A stretch of 64,000 nucleotides of DNA from Micromonospora_E sp048060115 (GTDB lineage Bacteria; Actinomycetota; Actinomycetes; Mycobacteriales; Micromonosporaceae): assembly GCF_048060115.1 (NCBI RefSeq), contig NZ_JBHMIM010000019.1, positions 1 through 64,000 of the forward strand, given 5' to 3'. This document shows, one piece after another, positions 18,284 to 27,527 of the stretch (within the stretch, counting starts at the first letter, position 1; each line of letters begins with the position of its first letter). The position numbers and the translations under genes were made by a program. The notes under the pieces are model-generated. The model saw nothing but the letters and a program-made list of their open reading frames with translations, made no database searches and was not told the origin of the DNA.

Positions 18284-18766
18284 GTGGGCAGGATCGGTGT
18301 AGAGCAGGCGCGGTCGGCGGCCGAGCTGGGTACGACGTTCACCTTCGACGAGGGCGACTACGCGGTGGGCCTGCACGTCCACCACGAATACCGTTACATG
18401 GAGCCGGGTGGCTCCCCCATCGTCACGACGGGCCTGTTCATCGGTAACGATGACGACGACTCGCCCCCGGTGCAGATTCGACTGCCGCGGCTGTTGCTCG
18501 ACGAGCCGACGGCACGGCAGTTCGCCGAGACACTGCTCGCGGCGGTCGACCAGGCCGAGCGGATCGCCGACGGGCTGGCTCTGCGCTCGGCGACCAGGAA
18601 CCGATGGTCCTCGACGCCGAGGGAGTTGCGCATCCCTGCACCCCATGCGCCTGCTGTGGCGAGTGCAGCTGCAGCCACCCCTTCGGCGGGCGGGCCATGC
18701 GCGGAGCCTGCGCTCAGTACAGCCGGTGGGCTGCCGAAACACGACCGCTACTCGAGCGCTACCTAG
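18284..18766 (+). CDS. Hypothetical protein, C-terminus uncertain
   Basis: A GTG start gives 160 codons. Residues 10-105 look coding: ELGTTFTFDEGDYAVGLHVH, then an acidic GNDDDDSPP and RLLLDEPTARQFAETLLAAV with a helical end. The last 55 codons are Ala/Pro-rich and overlap the better-looking frame at 18604. This suggests either a natural short overlap or a frameshift that once joined the two frames into one protein. Its stop lies at the TA where IS630 inserted. No family is recognised. Confidence 0.5.
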   Translation: MGRIGVEQARSAAELGTTFTFDEGDYAVGLHVHHEYRYMEPGGSPIVTTGLFIGNDDDDSPPVQIRLPRLLLDEPTARQFAETLLAAVDQAERIADGLALRSATRNRWSSTPRELRIPAPHAPAVASAAAATPSAGGPCAEPALSTAGGLPKHDRYSSAT

Positions 18767-19907
18767 TGTCGCGTGTCGTAAGTGGTTTTGTGGTTCAGGT
18801 GCGGGACAATGAGGCATGTCTGTTGCCGCGCCGCTGGCGCTTCGCCCGGGAGATGGGTCTCGTCTACGCGCGTTGACCCGGTCGTCGCAGGCGGCGGCGG
18901 GCCTGGCGCAGCGGGCGAGGATCGTTCTGCTCGCCGCTGACGGTGTGCCGAACGCGGCGATCGGCCGTCAGGTCGGAGTGTCGACCCCGACGGTCCTGGC
19001 GTGGCGCAACCGCTACGACGCCGGCGGCATCGACGCGTTGGTCGACCTGGACCGCTCGGGCCGACCGTCGGTGGTCGACGAGGTCGCCATCGTGGTGCGC
19101 ACCGTCTCCGACGACGGGCGGCCACCAGCGGATCTCGGAGTGACGCACTGGTCGGCGCGGCTGCTGGCCGACCAGTTGCGCCGGGAAGGAACACCGGTCA
19201 GCTTCGCCACCGTGTCACGTGTCTGGCGCAAATGGGGCCTGCAACCGCACCGGTCGGAGACGTTCAAGTTCTCCACCGATCCTCAACTGGAAGCCAGGAT
19301 CCGGGACGTGGTCGGCCTGTACCTGAACCCGCCGGCCGGCGCGGTGGTGGTCTCGGTCGACGAGAAGTCCCAGGTCCAGGCGCTCGACCGGACCGCGCCG
19401 ATCCTGCCGCTTCGCCCCGGACTGGCGGAGCGTCAGACCCACGACTACGTCCGCAACGGCACCGCAACCCTGTTCGCCGCCCTGGAGGTGGCCACCGGAC
19501 GCGTCAGCGCCGACGCCTGCTTCGACCGGCACTCCAACGTGGAGTTCCTGGCCTTCCTCAAGCAGGTCGCCAAGGCCCACCCCCGAGTGAAGCTACACGT
19601 CGTGGTCGACAACTACGCCACCCACAACCACCCGAACGTCAAAGCCTGGCTGGCCCGACACCCCCGCATCACCATGCACTTCACCCCGACCAGCTGTTCC
19701 TGGCTGAACATCGTGGAGATCTTCTTCGGGATCATCACCCGCCAGGCCATCCGCCGTGGCACCTTCACCTCCGTGCCCGACCTGACGGCTGCGATCCGTG
19801 CCTTCATCGACGGCTACAACCAGCGATGCAAACCCTTCGCCTGGACCAAGACCGCCGACCAGATCCTCATCAAAGCCAACCACAAAAAGACTTCAGATAC
19901 GGAACAC
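18766..19907 (+). mobile_element. IS630-family insertion sequence, 1142 bp
   Basis: It is flanked by TA dinucleotides at 18764-18765 and 19908-19909, the known IS630 target duplication. The left end GTGTCGCGTGTCGTAAGTGG and the complement of the right end GTGTTCCGTATCTGAAGTCT are imperfect inverted repeats that share the inner TTTTGTGGTT. It carries one intact transposase and so may be mobile. Confidence 0.9.
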
Positions 19908-19910
19908 TAG
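18816..19910 (+). CDS. IS630-family transposase
   Basis: This is a 364-residue DDE transposase. An N-terminal HTH (AIGRQVGVSTPTVLAWRNRY) is followed by the catalytic triad: VVSVDEKSQVQALDR, HVVVDNYATHNHP and SWLNIVEIFFGIITRQ. The stop TAG is completed by the flanking TA duplication, as is common for this family. No frameshift is seen. Confidence 0.93.
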   Translation: MSVAAPLALRPGDGSRLRALTRSSQAAAGLAQRARIVLLAADGVPNAAIGRQVGVSTPTVLAWRNRYDAGGIDALVDLDRSGRPSVVDEVAIVVRTVSDDGRPPADLGVTHWSARLLADQLRREGTPVSFATVSRVWRKWGLQPHRSETFKFSTDPQLEARIRDVVGLYLNPPAGAVVVSVDEKSQVQALDRTAPILPLRPGLAERQTHDYVRNGTATLFAALEVATGRVSADACFDRHSNVEFLAFLKQVAKAHPRVKLHVVVDNYATHNHPNVKAWLARHPRITMHFTPTSCSWLNIVEIFFGIITRQAIRRGTFTSVPDLTAAIRAFIDGYNQRCKPFAWTKTADQILIKANHKKTSDTEH

Positions 19911-20319
19911 CGGCAGTCGACTCCAAGGATGCTTTCGTCGAGACCAGCGGCCGTACCCATGCCGTGGGCTGCCCTTCCCTCAAGAGGAACATCAACGACG
20001 CCTCCGACATGTTGACCGCAGGTTGCACCCACCGGCAGGAGTGGTACGTCCGCGTGCCGGACGTCCTCGGGCCGGAGGCACCGCGACGCAAGCGGTGCGC
20101 GGTCTGCTGCCCCGACGTCACCGTGCCGACCAGCGTGGGGCCAGTGCGTGGCACGCAGGGGAGGTTCGTGGCACAGCAGGCACCATCGGCTGGCTGACCT
20201 CAATGGGCGCATGGCGGGGCGAACGCCCATGCCCCGTTCGGCGCCAGGGGCCCGCCGAGGAAGTTGCACCCGTCGTGGCCGCCCGCCGTCGCCGACGTCC
20301 TGGCCAGCACCGGCTGATG

Positions 20320-20580
20320 TCTCACTCACAGGGGTACGGATACCCCGGATGAACGCGATCATGGAACGCTGGGTACAGACCTGCCGACGCGAACTTCTCG
20401 GCCAGACCCTGATCTGGAACCAGCGGCACCTGCTATACGCACTCCGCGAGTACGAGGCCTCCTACGAACACCGTCCACATCAGGGCATCACCAACACCCG
20501 GCCACTGCGCCACTGCCCGAAACGATCAGCGACCCGGACCGTCTCGCCGCCCTGCGCATCCACCGACGCGACACTTCGGC
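20320..20580 (+). pseudogene. Integrase-core (rve) transposase remnant
   Basis: The frame reads RIPRMNAIMERWVQTCRREL, then LIWNQRHLLYALREYEASY and HRPHQGI. This is the C-terminal end of an integrase-core transposase carrying the catalytic Glu region. Nothing of the DNA-binding domain or first two Asp remains, and there is no sensible start. It ends before the pseudokinase gene, which faces it. Confidence 0.8.
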
Positions 20581-20752
20581 GACATCCTCCACGAGTACGG
20601 AAATGCCGCTCGACCTGCTCGTATGACATTTTTGGCAGGCACCACGTCAGCGCCCATGGTCGAGAATTCGAACGGTACAGGCAAGAAAGGCATGATCGCC
20701 TTTCAGCAGGTCATACCCTTATTGATCTAGTTACCCGGAGGGACTCTGGCCC

Positions 20753-22966
20753 TTAACCTTCTGATCCGTAGGCTTGAGTGGATAATAGGCCCAACTGCCG
20801 CGCGCGAAGAATTGTGTCAATTTGATCAGGTGCACCAAGTTTGCGAGATATGCGTTCCTTATGCTTGGCAATCGTGCGAGCTGATATCTGCAACCTCTTT
20901 GTCATGGTTTCTGGTGTCGCTCCTTCGGCCCATAACAGCAAAATTTCGTGTTCTCGGGACGTCAGGAAAGGTTTTGAGGCCTCCTCGTCTGAATTTCGGT
21001 TGCCACCTCTGTCTGTAGTTAGCCTGCTGGCCGTGTCCAAGATCGGTTGCTCGACGTTTCCGATTGCGAATGAGATTCTGAGGCTTGCATCGATTGCCTG
21101 CGCGTAATTGATCAAGGTGGCGATCTCCGTGGTCTCAATATTCCCACTCTCGATAGCAGACACACGGGCTTGCGATAGCCCCATTCGTTCAGCTACCTCT
21201 CGCTGCGTGCGGCCCGTCCTTTGGCGAGCGGCCGCTAGCGGGGAACCAAGACGAGTGGATCTAACTCTGCTGTTTTCGGTCTCGGCGACCTGCAGCTCGT
21301 GCCCTGGGCGTTGTCGCGTAGTCAAGCCTGCGGCCAGCGGGGCTGCGTGCAAAAGGATCGCGTGGTGGGCGGGCCGTGACTCCTCCGAGAGGTTCTCCCT
21401 GGCCAGGTGCGCGAACCATGGCTGCGCCTGGGCGTCCGGATCGGCCGCCGCCTCGGCGGCCTGCGGTGCGAGCGCCTCCTCCTCGCCGGGAACGGCCGCT
21501 AGCAGCAGCATCGCCCGGTACAGCGACCGACTCTCGGCTGACAGCGGTAGGCTCAAGGCGTTGGCCCGGGCGACGAAGTCGTCGACTAAGCGTCGCCATT
21601 GAGAGTCTAGTAGCGCGTACCCGGAGCAGCCGGGGAGGTCGTCCAGTACGGCGAGAATTCCGTCCTGGTAAAGAACATCGAGGAGCGCGCGGGCCGGACC
21701 CGCCTCACCCATCGCCTCGTTGGCGAGCTGGAGCAGGTGTTCCTGGTCCACCCGACGGCCTTGGACCACCGCCGGGCCGGTCGGGTCCAGCGCCCGGACC
21801 ACCTGGGCGACCGCCCGGTCCGGCCGGAACGGCTGATCCAATGGCCGCTGGAAGGCGGTCAGTCCGCACTCGCCTGTCCATTCCTGCAGGGCGAGGAGCT
21901 GTGTGGCGTCCAGTCGCTGTCCGGCTAGCAACCGTCGGCCGTCGGACCACCGCTGACGGAAGGCGTCGGCCAATGCCTGCGGAGTGGTGTATACGGCGCC
22001 AGCGAAGGTGAACGCCGGTCCCTGCGGCTCAGCCAGGGCCGGTGCGCCGCCGGCACACCACTGCCGTATCTCGGCCGCCCCCCACCGGCCCTCCGGTGCC
22101 CGGCACAACAGCCCTCGGCAGAGCAACCGCCACCGTTCGTCCGCGATCATACTCAGGTCGACGTCGTTGAAGATCAACTTACGGGCGATCAACATGTCGT
22201 CCATCCAGCTACCGTCCGGCCGTTGGAAGGGATGCCGTCCTGTGAGTAGCTCCACCAGGACGATCCCGACCGACCACCAGTCCAGCCCGGTCGACATGTT
22301 CCCAGTAGCCGCCTCCGGAGCAGCGTAGGCCGAGGCGTGCGAGGTAGTTTGGCGGACTTGAGCCCCGGCAAAGAAGGTCGTCAGGCCGATGCCGGCGAGG
22401 ACTAGATCCAGCGGTTCAGTCGAACGGACTAGAATGCTGGCTGGCTCGATATCGCAATGCACTATCCGCAGTGAATGCAGGTACTCCAGCGTAGGCAAAA
22501 GCTGATTGAGGACCTCTTGCACCGTCTGCGGCGGCCACGGGCCGGGCCTGGCGCGAAGCAGCTCCTTCAGTGAGCCACCGGGGGCGTACTCCAGCACTTC
22601 CCAGGTGGAGCCGTCATCGCTACCCCACTCAAGCAGCCCGAGTAAGTGGTGCCGGTCAGCTCTGCTCAGGGACTCCAACATACTCTCGTCAACGGGAAGG
22701 ACGTCGCGGTGGAAAAGCCGCACCACCGCCGGCTCCCCGGTCTCCCTGTCTCGTACCAGAAGCAGGTCGGCCCCATCTCCGGAGACGAGATTTCGCTCGG
22801 CAACGTATCGATGCCGCAGTGTGGGTGGAAGGTTTGTCCGACAATCTGGATCAGTCGCCTGCAACTGACCAGGCGACCATCTCAGATCCTTGGAAACCGT
22901 CGATTTTAACGCAGCCGCGCCTGGTGGCGCACTGCTCACGGTGTCGTCGTCAGGCGGTTCGTCCAT
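20753..22966 (-). CDS. Pseudokinase fused to XRE-type and LuxR-type helix-turn-helix domains
   Basis: This is a 737-residue protein. Residues 50-300 fold like a Ser/Thr protein kinase, with a catalytic-loop position IVHCDIEPASILV (168-180), AYAAPEA (214-220) and DWWSVGIVLVELLTGRHPF, but key residues are missing. The N-lobe Lys is replaced (AVVRLF), the DFG is AGIG (191-194), and the loop Asn is Ser. Residues about 574-630 are an XRE HTH (GRTQREVAERMGLSQARVSA) and 668-725 a LuxR-type HTH (LTSREHEILLLWAEGATPET). ATG 22966 has GGAG seven bases upstream. A DNA-binding regulator with a sensing pseudokinase is inferred. There is no membrane span. Confidence 0.82.
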   Translation of the reverse strand: MDEPPDDDTVSSAPPGAAALKSTVSKDLRWSPGQLQATDPDCRTNLPPTLRHRYVAERNLVSGDGADLLLVRDRETGEPAVVRLFHRDVLPVDESMLESLSRADRHHLLGLLEWGSDDGSTWEVLEYAPGGSLKELLRARPGPWPPQTVQEVLNQLLPTLEYLHSLRIVHCDIEPASILVRSTEPLDLVLAGIGLTTFFAGAQVRQTTSHASAYAAPEAATGNMSTGLDWWSVGIVLVELLTGRHPFQRPDGSWMDDMLIARKLIFNDVDLSMIADERWRLLCRGLLCRAPEGRWGAAEIRQWCAGGAPALAEPQGPAFTFAGAVYTTPQALADAFRQRWSDGRRLLAGQRLDATQLLALQEWTGECGLTAFQRPLDQPFRPDRAVAQVVRALDPTGPAVVQGRRVDQEHLLQLANEAMGEAGPARALLDVLYQDGILAVLDDLPGCSGYALLDSQWRRLVDDFVARANALSLPLSAESRSLYRAMLLLAAVPGEEEALAPQAAEAAADPDAQAQPWFAHLARENLSEESRPAHHAILLHAAPLAAGLTTRQRPGHELQVAETENSRVRSTRLGSPLAAARQRTGRTQREVAERMGLSQARVSAIESGNIETTEIATLINYAQAIDASLRISFAIGNVEQPILDTASRLTTDRGGNRNSDEEASKPFLTSREHEILLLWAEGATPETMTKRLQISARTIAKHKERISRKLGAPDQIDTILRARQLGLLSTQAYGSEG

Positions 22967-23369
22967 GGGTACTCCAGGTCGTGGCAAGAAGTGGCTATCG
23001 CGCTCTGCGCCTCCCCGCCTCCAGGTTCTGGGAGGCTGGGATCAGGATTAACGAGACGAATCGCCGCCGGTCATGCGCTGTCCCACCGCTTCCTCCCGAG
23101 CGGGCCACGCTTGGTGCTGCAGAGCAAAGATCCTTCGATGGCCGCAGGACCAGCTGTACGTGCAGAACGGACAGCGCGGCCAGCAGTCCTTGTTGAGGTG
23201 ACCTCCTATGCGGCACATCCGACGCGCTGCCGGGCTAGCCCGGCAGCTCCTGTGATAACCCTTGCATTGTACAACGCTGGAGCTATACCGTGGAAGTCGG
23301 CCATCGTCGAGCACCTCGCCAGGCACAACGAGCCCACGATCATCCTGCGCTCAGTCGGGAGAGCTTCGC
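22967..23369. other. Intergenic region with a perfect 22-bp palindrome
   Basis: It separates the leftward pseudokinase gene from a rightward small membrane protein gene, so both promoters should lie here. GCTGCCGGGC-TA-GCCCGGCAGC at 23226-23247 is a perfect palindrome without a following T-tract, more like an operator or recombination site than a terminator. TTGCAT and TACAAC at about 23263-23275 are AT-richer but not a convincing promoter. Confidence 0.45.
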
Positions 23370-23606
23370 ATGTCGTACATGCCCGCCCCACCAACCTCGC
23401 CGGCACCTCCGGTTGGATCGCCCCACACGCCACGCTGGACGTTGGTACTGATCATGCTCCTTGTTGCGATTGTGGTCGCTGGCGTCGTGGGTCTACTGGC
23501 CCATGCTGCTGGCAAGGGCGTACCTGAGTCGATTCTCGCCAGTGGTAGCGCGTTCGCCGCCACAATGGCGCTCTTGCTGGCGATCGCGCACTTCATTCAC
23601 GGGTAA
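23370..23606 (+). CDS. Small membrane protein with two spans
   Basis: This is a 78-residue protein starting at ATG 23370, chosen because GGGAGAG lies 7 nt upstream. It has a Pro-rich cytoplasmic start (MPAPPTSPAPPVG), then two hydrophobic helices (TLVLIMLLVAIVVAGVVGLL and FAATMALLLAIAHFI) separated by a short polar turn. Such two-span proteins are common in actinobacteria next to signalling and conflict genes. No function is assigned. It stands alone, 430 nt before mcrB. Confidence 0.6.
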   Translation: MSYMPAPPTSPAPPVGSPHTPRWTLVLIMLLVAIVVAGVVGLLAHAAGKGVPESILASGSAFAATMALLLAIAHFIHG

Positions 23607-24039
23607 TCGCGCCGGATCCTGCACGGTGCCTATACCTGCCGCGCCTCTACGAGCTGGGACTTCGCGAGCTCCCCGTGCACCCGGGGTGATCCCACCGGGC
23701 CGGTTTTCGCCAGAGCTGGCCCCGGTGCCGTTCGGGAGTGTCCGGGTTCGCGGTGAGTATGGCGATCTGCTCGCATAGCAGGTCGGCTGTCTGGCCGGTG
23801 GCGGTTTCCGGCGGGCGATCAGGCCGCCGACCGTGGTGAGGTAGAAGGACGAAGAGATTATCCTCCTTCGGCGCTGAGGTGAAGGTACGAGACATCCCTC
23901 CGGCTGCCTTGACGCCGGTCCCGGTGCCTTCGAACCGCTTAGGGTCTGTAGTGGACGGCAGCGTGTTGGTAGGTTGCTCCGTGGTAGCGAGATCGTGACC
24001 ACGGTCCATGATCCTGCTGTGCGATGAGAAGAGGTCCGT
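23607..24039. other. Intergenic region upstream of mcrB
   Basis: No supported gene is present. A minus-strand frame at 23895-23647 has some coding-like character but its GGAGGG abuts the ATG with no spacing, and no family is seen. The mcrB promoter should be here. GAAGAGG at 24026-24032 is the likely mcrB ribosome site. Confidence 0.4.
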
Positions 24040-26313
24040 GTGGATGAACAGGTGATCACTCCTGCGCGCACTGACGATTTGGTGAGGTTGGTCGGCCGTG
24101 AGCTGATCGACGTCGGGCTGGGGCAGGCGGGATCGCTGTTCCGCCCCGGTTGGTCGGTGTGGACTCGGTCCACCGCGACGGACTTGTTTCGTGTGTACAA
24201 CGAGCGGCCGGATCAGGGTTCGGACGCGTTCCTGGTCAAGCTGAGCCGGCAACTCGACGGTGCGTCCGATGAGGTGAAGCTGCTGGCCGCGGAGTTGCTG
24301 ACGATGCAGGCGCTGCCGTTGACCAACCTCACCGCCGCGACCAAGCGGAGACGGGTCGAGTCTGTGCTCGCCTGGATGGCTACCCCTGCGGCGGTGCCGG
24401 AGAGAGTGCTGGAGGCCTTCCAGCAGAGCACCTGGAACGGTGGCATCGGGGCCAACACCATGCTGTGGAAGTGGCTCGCCGACGCCGTCGACTTCCTACT
24501 GGCCTGGTGGGATGTGCCGGGCGAGCAGCGCGCCTCCGCGCTTGCTGATCCCTGGGTCTGGCAGGACGTCGTGTACCGGACGAAGCTCATGCCGTCGCTG
24601 CGGGAGTCACTTCTGTATCTGGGGTTTCCCACGCACTTTCTGCCGATCCTCAACATCGAGCACAAGCGTGCGATCCGCGATGCGTTCGCCCCGAGTACCG
24701 GTGTTGCGCCCAGCACGGACCTCAACCGGGACCTGTTCCAGATCGCCGTCCGCGTGCAGGAGCAGGTCGGTGGGCGGCCGGTCGACTTCTACCGGCCGCC
24801 GTTCGTCGGGCAGTGGAAGCCGCCCCCGCAGGGCAGGCGCGCCTGGCTGGTCCGACCGCGGGGCGGGGACGATCTGTTCCAGTCCTGGAAACGAGACGGT
24901 GTGGTGTCGCTTGTCGCCACACATCTTGGTGAGGTACCGGCGGGCGCCGATCGGCCCGAGGTCAGGGCAGCGGTGGAGACAGGTTTCGGGCACCTCGACT
25001 ACGCCGGCCGGCTGGTGCTCGCCACCGAGTACCACGCCTTCCTGTCGCTGATGAACGCCGACGATGTCGTGGCGACCGTTGTCGACGACCGGCTCCATCT
25101 CGGGATGATCGAGGGGGCGCCGGAGTATCTCCCCGACGACGAGCGGGTGTGGCTGCGCCGGCCGGTGCAGTGGCTGATGCTCGACGCCCTTCCGGTCGAC
25201 GCCCTTCCCACGCCGCTGCCCGCGGAGCTGGATCAGCAAGGAACGGTGGTGGACCTGACCGGCGCGCTGGAGGTTCTCACTACCCTGATCGACAAGGTGG
25301 TCGAGCCTGCCGATCGGCCGGCCGACAGTGACAGGCCGGCCCCTGCGCCGGGACAGGTGCCATCTGTGCTGCGCGCCGCCACTGACGACCTCGCCCACCG
25401 CCTACACCTGTCTCGAAACTGGTTGCAGGACCTGCTGGATCTGTGGCACGAGCGTTCGCAGGTGGTGCTCTGCGGGCCGCCCGGTACCGGCAAGACGTTC
25501 ATCGCCCAGGCCGTCGCGAGACACGTCACCGACCGCGACGCGATACGGCTGGTCCAGTTCCATCCCTCCTACGCTTACGAAGACTTCTTCGAGGGGTTCC
25601 GGCCCGTCGAGGGCACCGACGGCGGCACCCTGGGGTTCGCCAAGACCCCGGGTCCGCTGCGGGAGATCGCCGCGAAGGCAAAGGAAGACCCGACCAGGAC
25701 CTACGTCCTGGTCATCGATGAAGTCAATCGGGCCAACCTGGCCAAGGTCTTCGGCGAGCTGTACTTCCTCCTGGAGTACCGGCAGGCCACGGTCCGCCTG
25801 CAGTACTCGCCAGCGGAGGCGTTCAACCTGCCGCCCAACCTACTGCTGATCGGCACCATGAACACCGCCGACCGGTCGATCGCACTGGTCGACGCCGCCA
25901 TGCGGCGACGGTTCGCGTTCGTCGAGTTGCACCCCGACGAGGAACCGGTCAGATCCGTGCTCGACGAATGGCTTCGGCGACAAGGCAGACCAGATGACCA
26001 GCGACCAAGGTTGCTGCGGGCGCTCAACGAGGCGATAGGAGAGGCAGATCACGACTTCAAGATCGGACCCTCCTACTTCATGCGACCCAGCGCCGACCAC
26101 GACGGCGGACTCAAACGGGTATGGGACCACGATCTGCTGCCGCTGCTGGAGGAGCACTACGCGGGACGCCTGACACGCGCGGCAGTGCGCAGCAGGTTCG
26201 GCCTGTCAGTCATCCGCCAGCGGGCCGAAGCCGACACGCCCACCACCGACGGCACCAGCCCTGAACATGGATCGACCGCGAACGGTGCGGACCCAGCCGT
26301 TGGAACGACGTGA
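24040..26313 (+). CDS. mcrB: McrB-type AAA+ GTPase of a type IV restriction system
   Basis: This is a 757-residue protein. The C-terminal half is the McrB AAA+ motor: Walker A GPPGTGKT (479-486), Walker B YVLVIDEVNRAN (555-566), and the McrB signature MNTADRS (607-613) followed by MRRRFAFVEL. The N-terminal 450 residues would recognise DNA; residues 268-380 (AWLVRPRGGDDLFQSW onward) are reminiscent of PUA/EVE-type modified-base readers, which is an inference. McrB drives DNA translocation and recruits the McrC nuclease against modified DNA. Its stop overlaps the mcrC GTG by 4 nt. ATG 24040 is preferred over GTG 24034 on spacing from GAAGAGG. Confidence 0.92.
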   Translation: MDEQVITPARTDDLVRLVGRELIDVGLGQAGSLFRPGWSVWTRSTATDLFRVYNERPDQGSDAFLVKLSRQLDGASDEVKLLAAELLTMQALPLTNLTAATKRRRVESVLAWMATPAAVPERVLEAFQQSTWNGGIGANTMLWKWLADAVDFLLAWWDVPGEQRASALADPWVWQDVVYRTKLMPSLRESLLYLGFPTHFLPILNIEHKRAIRDAFAPSTGVAPSTDLNRDLFQIAVRVQEQVGGRPVDFYRPPFVGQWKPPPQGRRAWLVRPRGGDDLFQSWKRDGVVSLVATHLGEVPAGADRPEVRAAVETGFGHLDYAGRLVLATEYHAFLSLMNADDVVATVVDDRLHLGMIEGAPEYLPDDERVWLRRPVQWLMLDALPVDALPTPLPAELDQQGTVVDLTGALEVLTTLIDKVVEPADRPADSDRPAPAPGQVPSVLRAATDDLAHRLHLSRNWLQDLLDLWHERSQVVLCGPPGTGKTFIAQAVARHVTDRDAIRLVQFHPSYAYEDFFEGFRPVEGTDGGTLGFAKTPGPLREIAAKAKEDPTRTYVLVIDEVNRANLAKVFGELYFLLEYRQATVRLQYSPAEAFNLPPNLLLIGTMNTADRSIALVDAAMRRRFAFVELHPDEEPVRSVLDEWLRRQGRPDDQRPRLLRALNEAIGEADHDFKIGPSYFMRPSADHDGGLKRVWDHDLLPLLEEHYAGRLTRAAVRSRFGLSVIRQRAEADTPTTDGTSPEHGSTANGADPAVGTT

Positions 26314-27527
26314 ACCCGGCGGCCGGGCCGGACCCAGTCGTGTTGACGGAGGTGGACACCAAGGAGGTCGTGCTGTCGCTGGACGACGCCCAAGTGGCGG
26401 CGCTGCGCGCGGCCGACCTGGTCACCGTCCGCCGCGCGGCCGGCGGCCGTTGGAAGATCAAGGCCGGCCGCAAAGTCGGCGCCATCCGGGTCGGTGACCT
26501 CGAGATCGAGGTCACGCCCAAGGTCGGCCTCGCCAACATGATCTTCTTCCTCGGCTACGCCACCAGCCCCGGATTCCGTCCCGAGGACGTGGCCGGTATA
26601 CCGGTCACCGGCCTGTGGCCCGCGTTGGCGACATCACTGATCCGCCAGGCCCGCCGGGCACTGGCCTCGGGGCCACTCCGAGGATACGTCACCGTCGACG
26701 ACGCCCTCCCGCTCATCCGCGGACGGATCCGGTTCACCGACCAACTGGCCGGCCGCCCCGGCATGCCACTACCCGTCGAGGTGCAGTACGACGACCACAC
26801 CCCGGACATCCCCGAGAACCAGATCCTGCGCGCCGCCATCCGGCGGATGCTCGCGGTACCACGACTGAGACCCGTCGACCGGGACGACCTGACCGAACTG
26901 GACGCGCGGCTCACCGGCGTGACCGCGCTACCCACCGGCACCCCACCGCCGATCTGGCACGCCGGCCGGCTCAACGCCCACTACGCTCCCGCTCTGCGCC
27001 TCAGCGAGCTGATCCTGCTCAACAGCTCCGCCGACCCCGGCAACGGCGTCCACACCATCGCCGCCTTCGTGGTCAACATGGAGAAGGTCTTCGAGGCGTT
27101 CATCGGCGCCGCGCTCCGCGACGCCCTGTCGGCCTACCCGGGCCACGCGGAAACCCCGGGCAAGGACACCCTCGATCTCGGGCGAGCGATCCGGATCGAA
27201 CCCGACGTCCTCCACATCATCGACGGTCGGCCGGCGGCGGTGTTCGACGCCAAGTACAAGATCGAGCCCGGAACGGGAAGACCCACCAACCCCGACCTGT
27301 ACCAGATGCTCGCCTACTGCACCGCGCTGAACCTCCGGACCGGATGGATCATCTACGCCGAAGGCGCGGATCCGCCCACGACGTGGCACGTCCGCAACAC
27401 CGACATCCAGATCGGCTATCAGCCCCTCAACCTGCGCCAACCCCCCGAACAACTACTGAAAGACGTACAAACCTTCGCGCGCTCGGCCATCCACCAAGCC
27501 GTACCGGCCTACTTCCATCACCCCTGA
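26310..27527 (+). CDS. mcrC: McrC-type nuclease subunit
   Basis: This is a 405-residue McrC. The N-terminal part (IRVGDLEIEVTPKVGLANMI) is the region that stimulates McrB. The C-terminal PD-(D/E)xK nuclease shows RIEPDVL (D299) and AVFDAKYK (D313, K315), so the active site looks intact. VNMEKVFEAFIGAAL is a family hallmark. The GTG start sits within the mcrB stop. With mcrB it forms a complete McrBC locus, and no cognate modification gene is needed for a type IV system. Confidence 0.93.
   Translation: MNPAAGPDPVVLTEVDTKEVVLSLDDAQVAALRAADLVTVRRAAGGRWKIKAGRKVGAIRVGDLEIEVTPKVGLANMIFFLGYATSPGFRPEDVAGIPVTGLWPALATSLIRQARRALASGPLRGYVTVDDALPLIRGRIRFTDQLAGRPGMPLPVEVQYDDHTPDIPENQILRAAIRRMLAVPRLRPVDRDDLTELDARLTGVTALPTGTPPPIWHAGRLNAHYAPALRLSELILLNSSADPGNGVHTIAAFVVNMEKVFEAFIGAALRDALSAYPGHAETPGKDTLDLGRAIRIEPDVLHIIDGRPAAVFDAKYKIEPGTGRPTNPDLYQMLAYCTALNLRTGWIIYAEGADPPTTWHVRNTDIQIGYQPLNLRQPPEQLLKDVQTFARSAIHQAVPAYFHHP

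Larger units (their letters stand above)
18604..20197 (+). pseudogene. Cys-rich hypothetical gene split by IS630
   Basis: The 5' part (ATG 18604 to the TA at 18764-18765, 54 codons) and the 3' part (19910-20197, 95 codons) join in frame when the IS630 element and one TA are removed. The rebuilt 149-residue protein has about twelve Cys, with HPCTPCACCGECSCSHPF at residues 10-27 and CAVCC near residue 117. This looks like a metal-binding or disulfide-rich protein. AGGAAC precedes the ATG. It is unrecognised. Only the 54-residue N-terminal part could now be made, running on into the element. Confidence 0.65.

Noticed and set aside
23647..23895. Minus-strand frame of 82 codons with a hydrophobic NLFVLLPHHG stretch
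   Set aside because: GGAGGG directly abuts the ATG with no spacing, no family is seen, and it lies in the mcrB promoter region.
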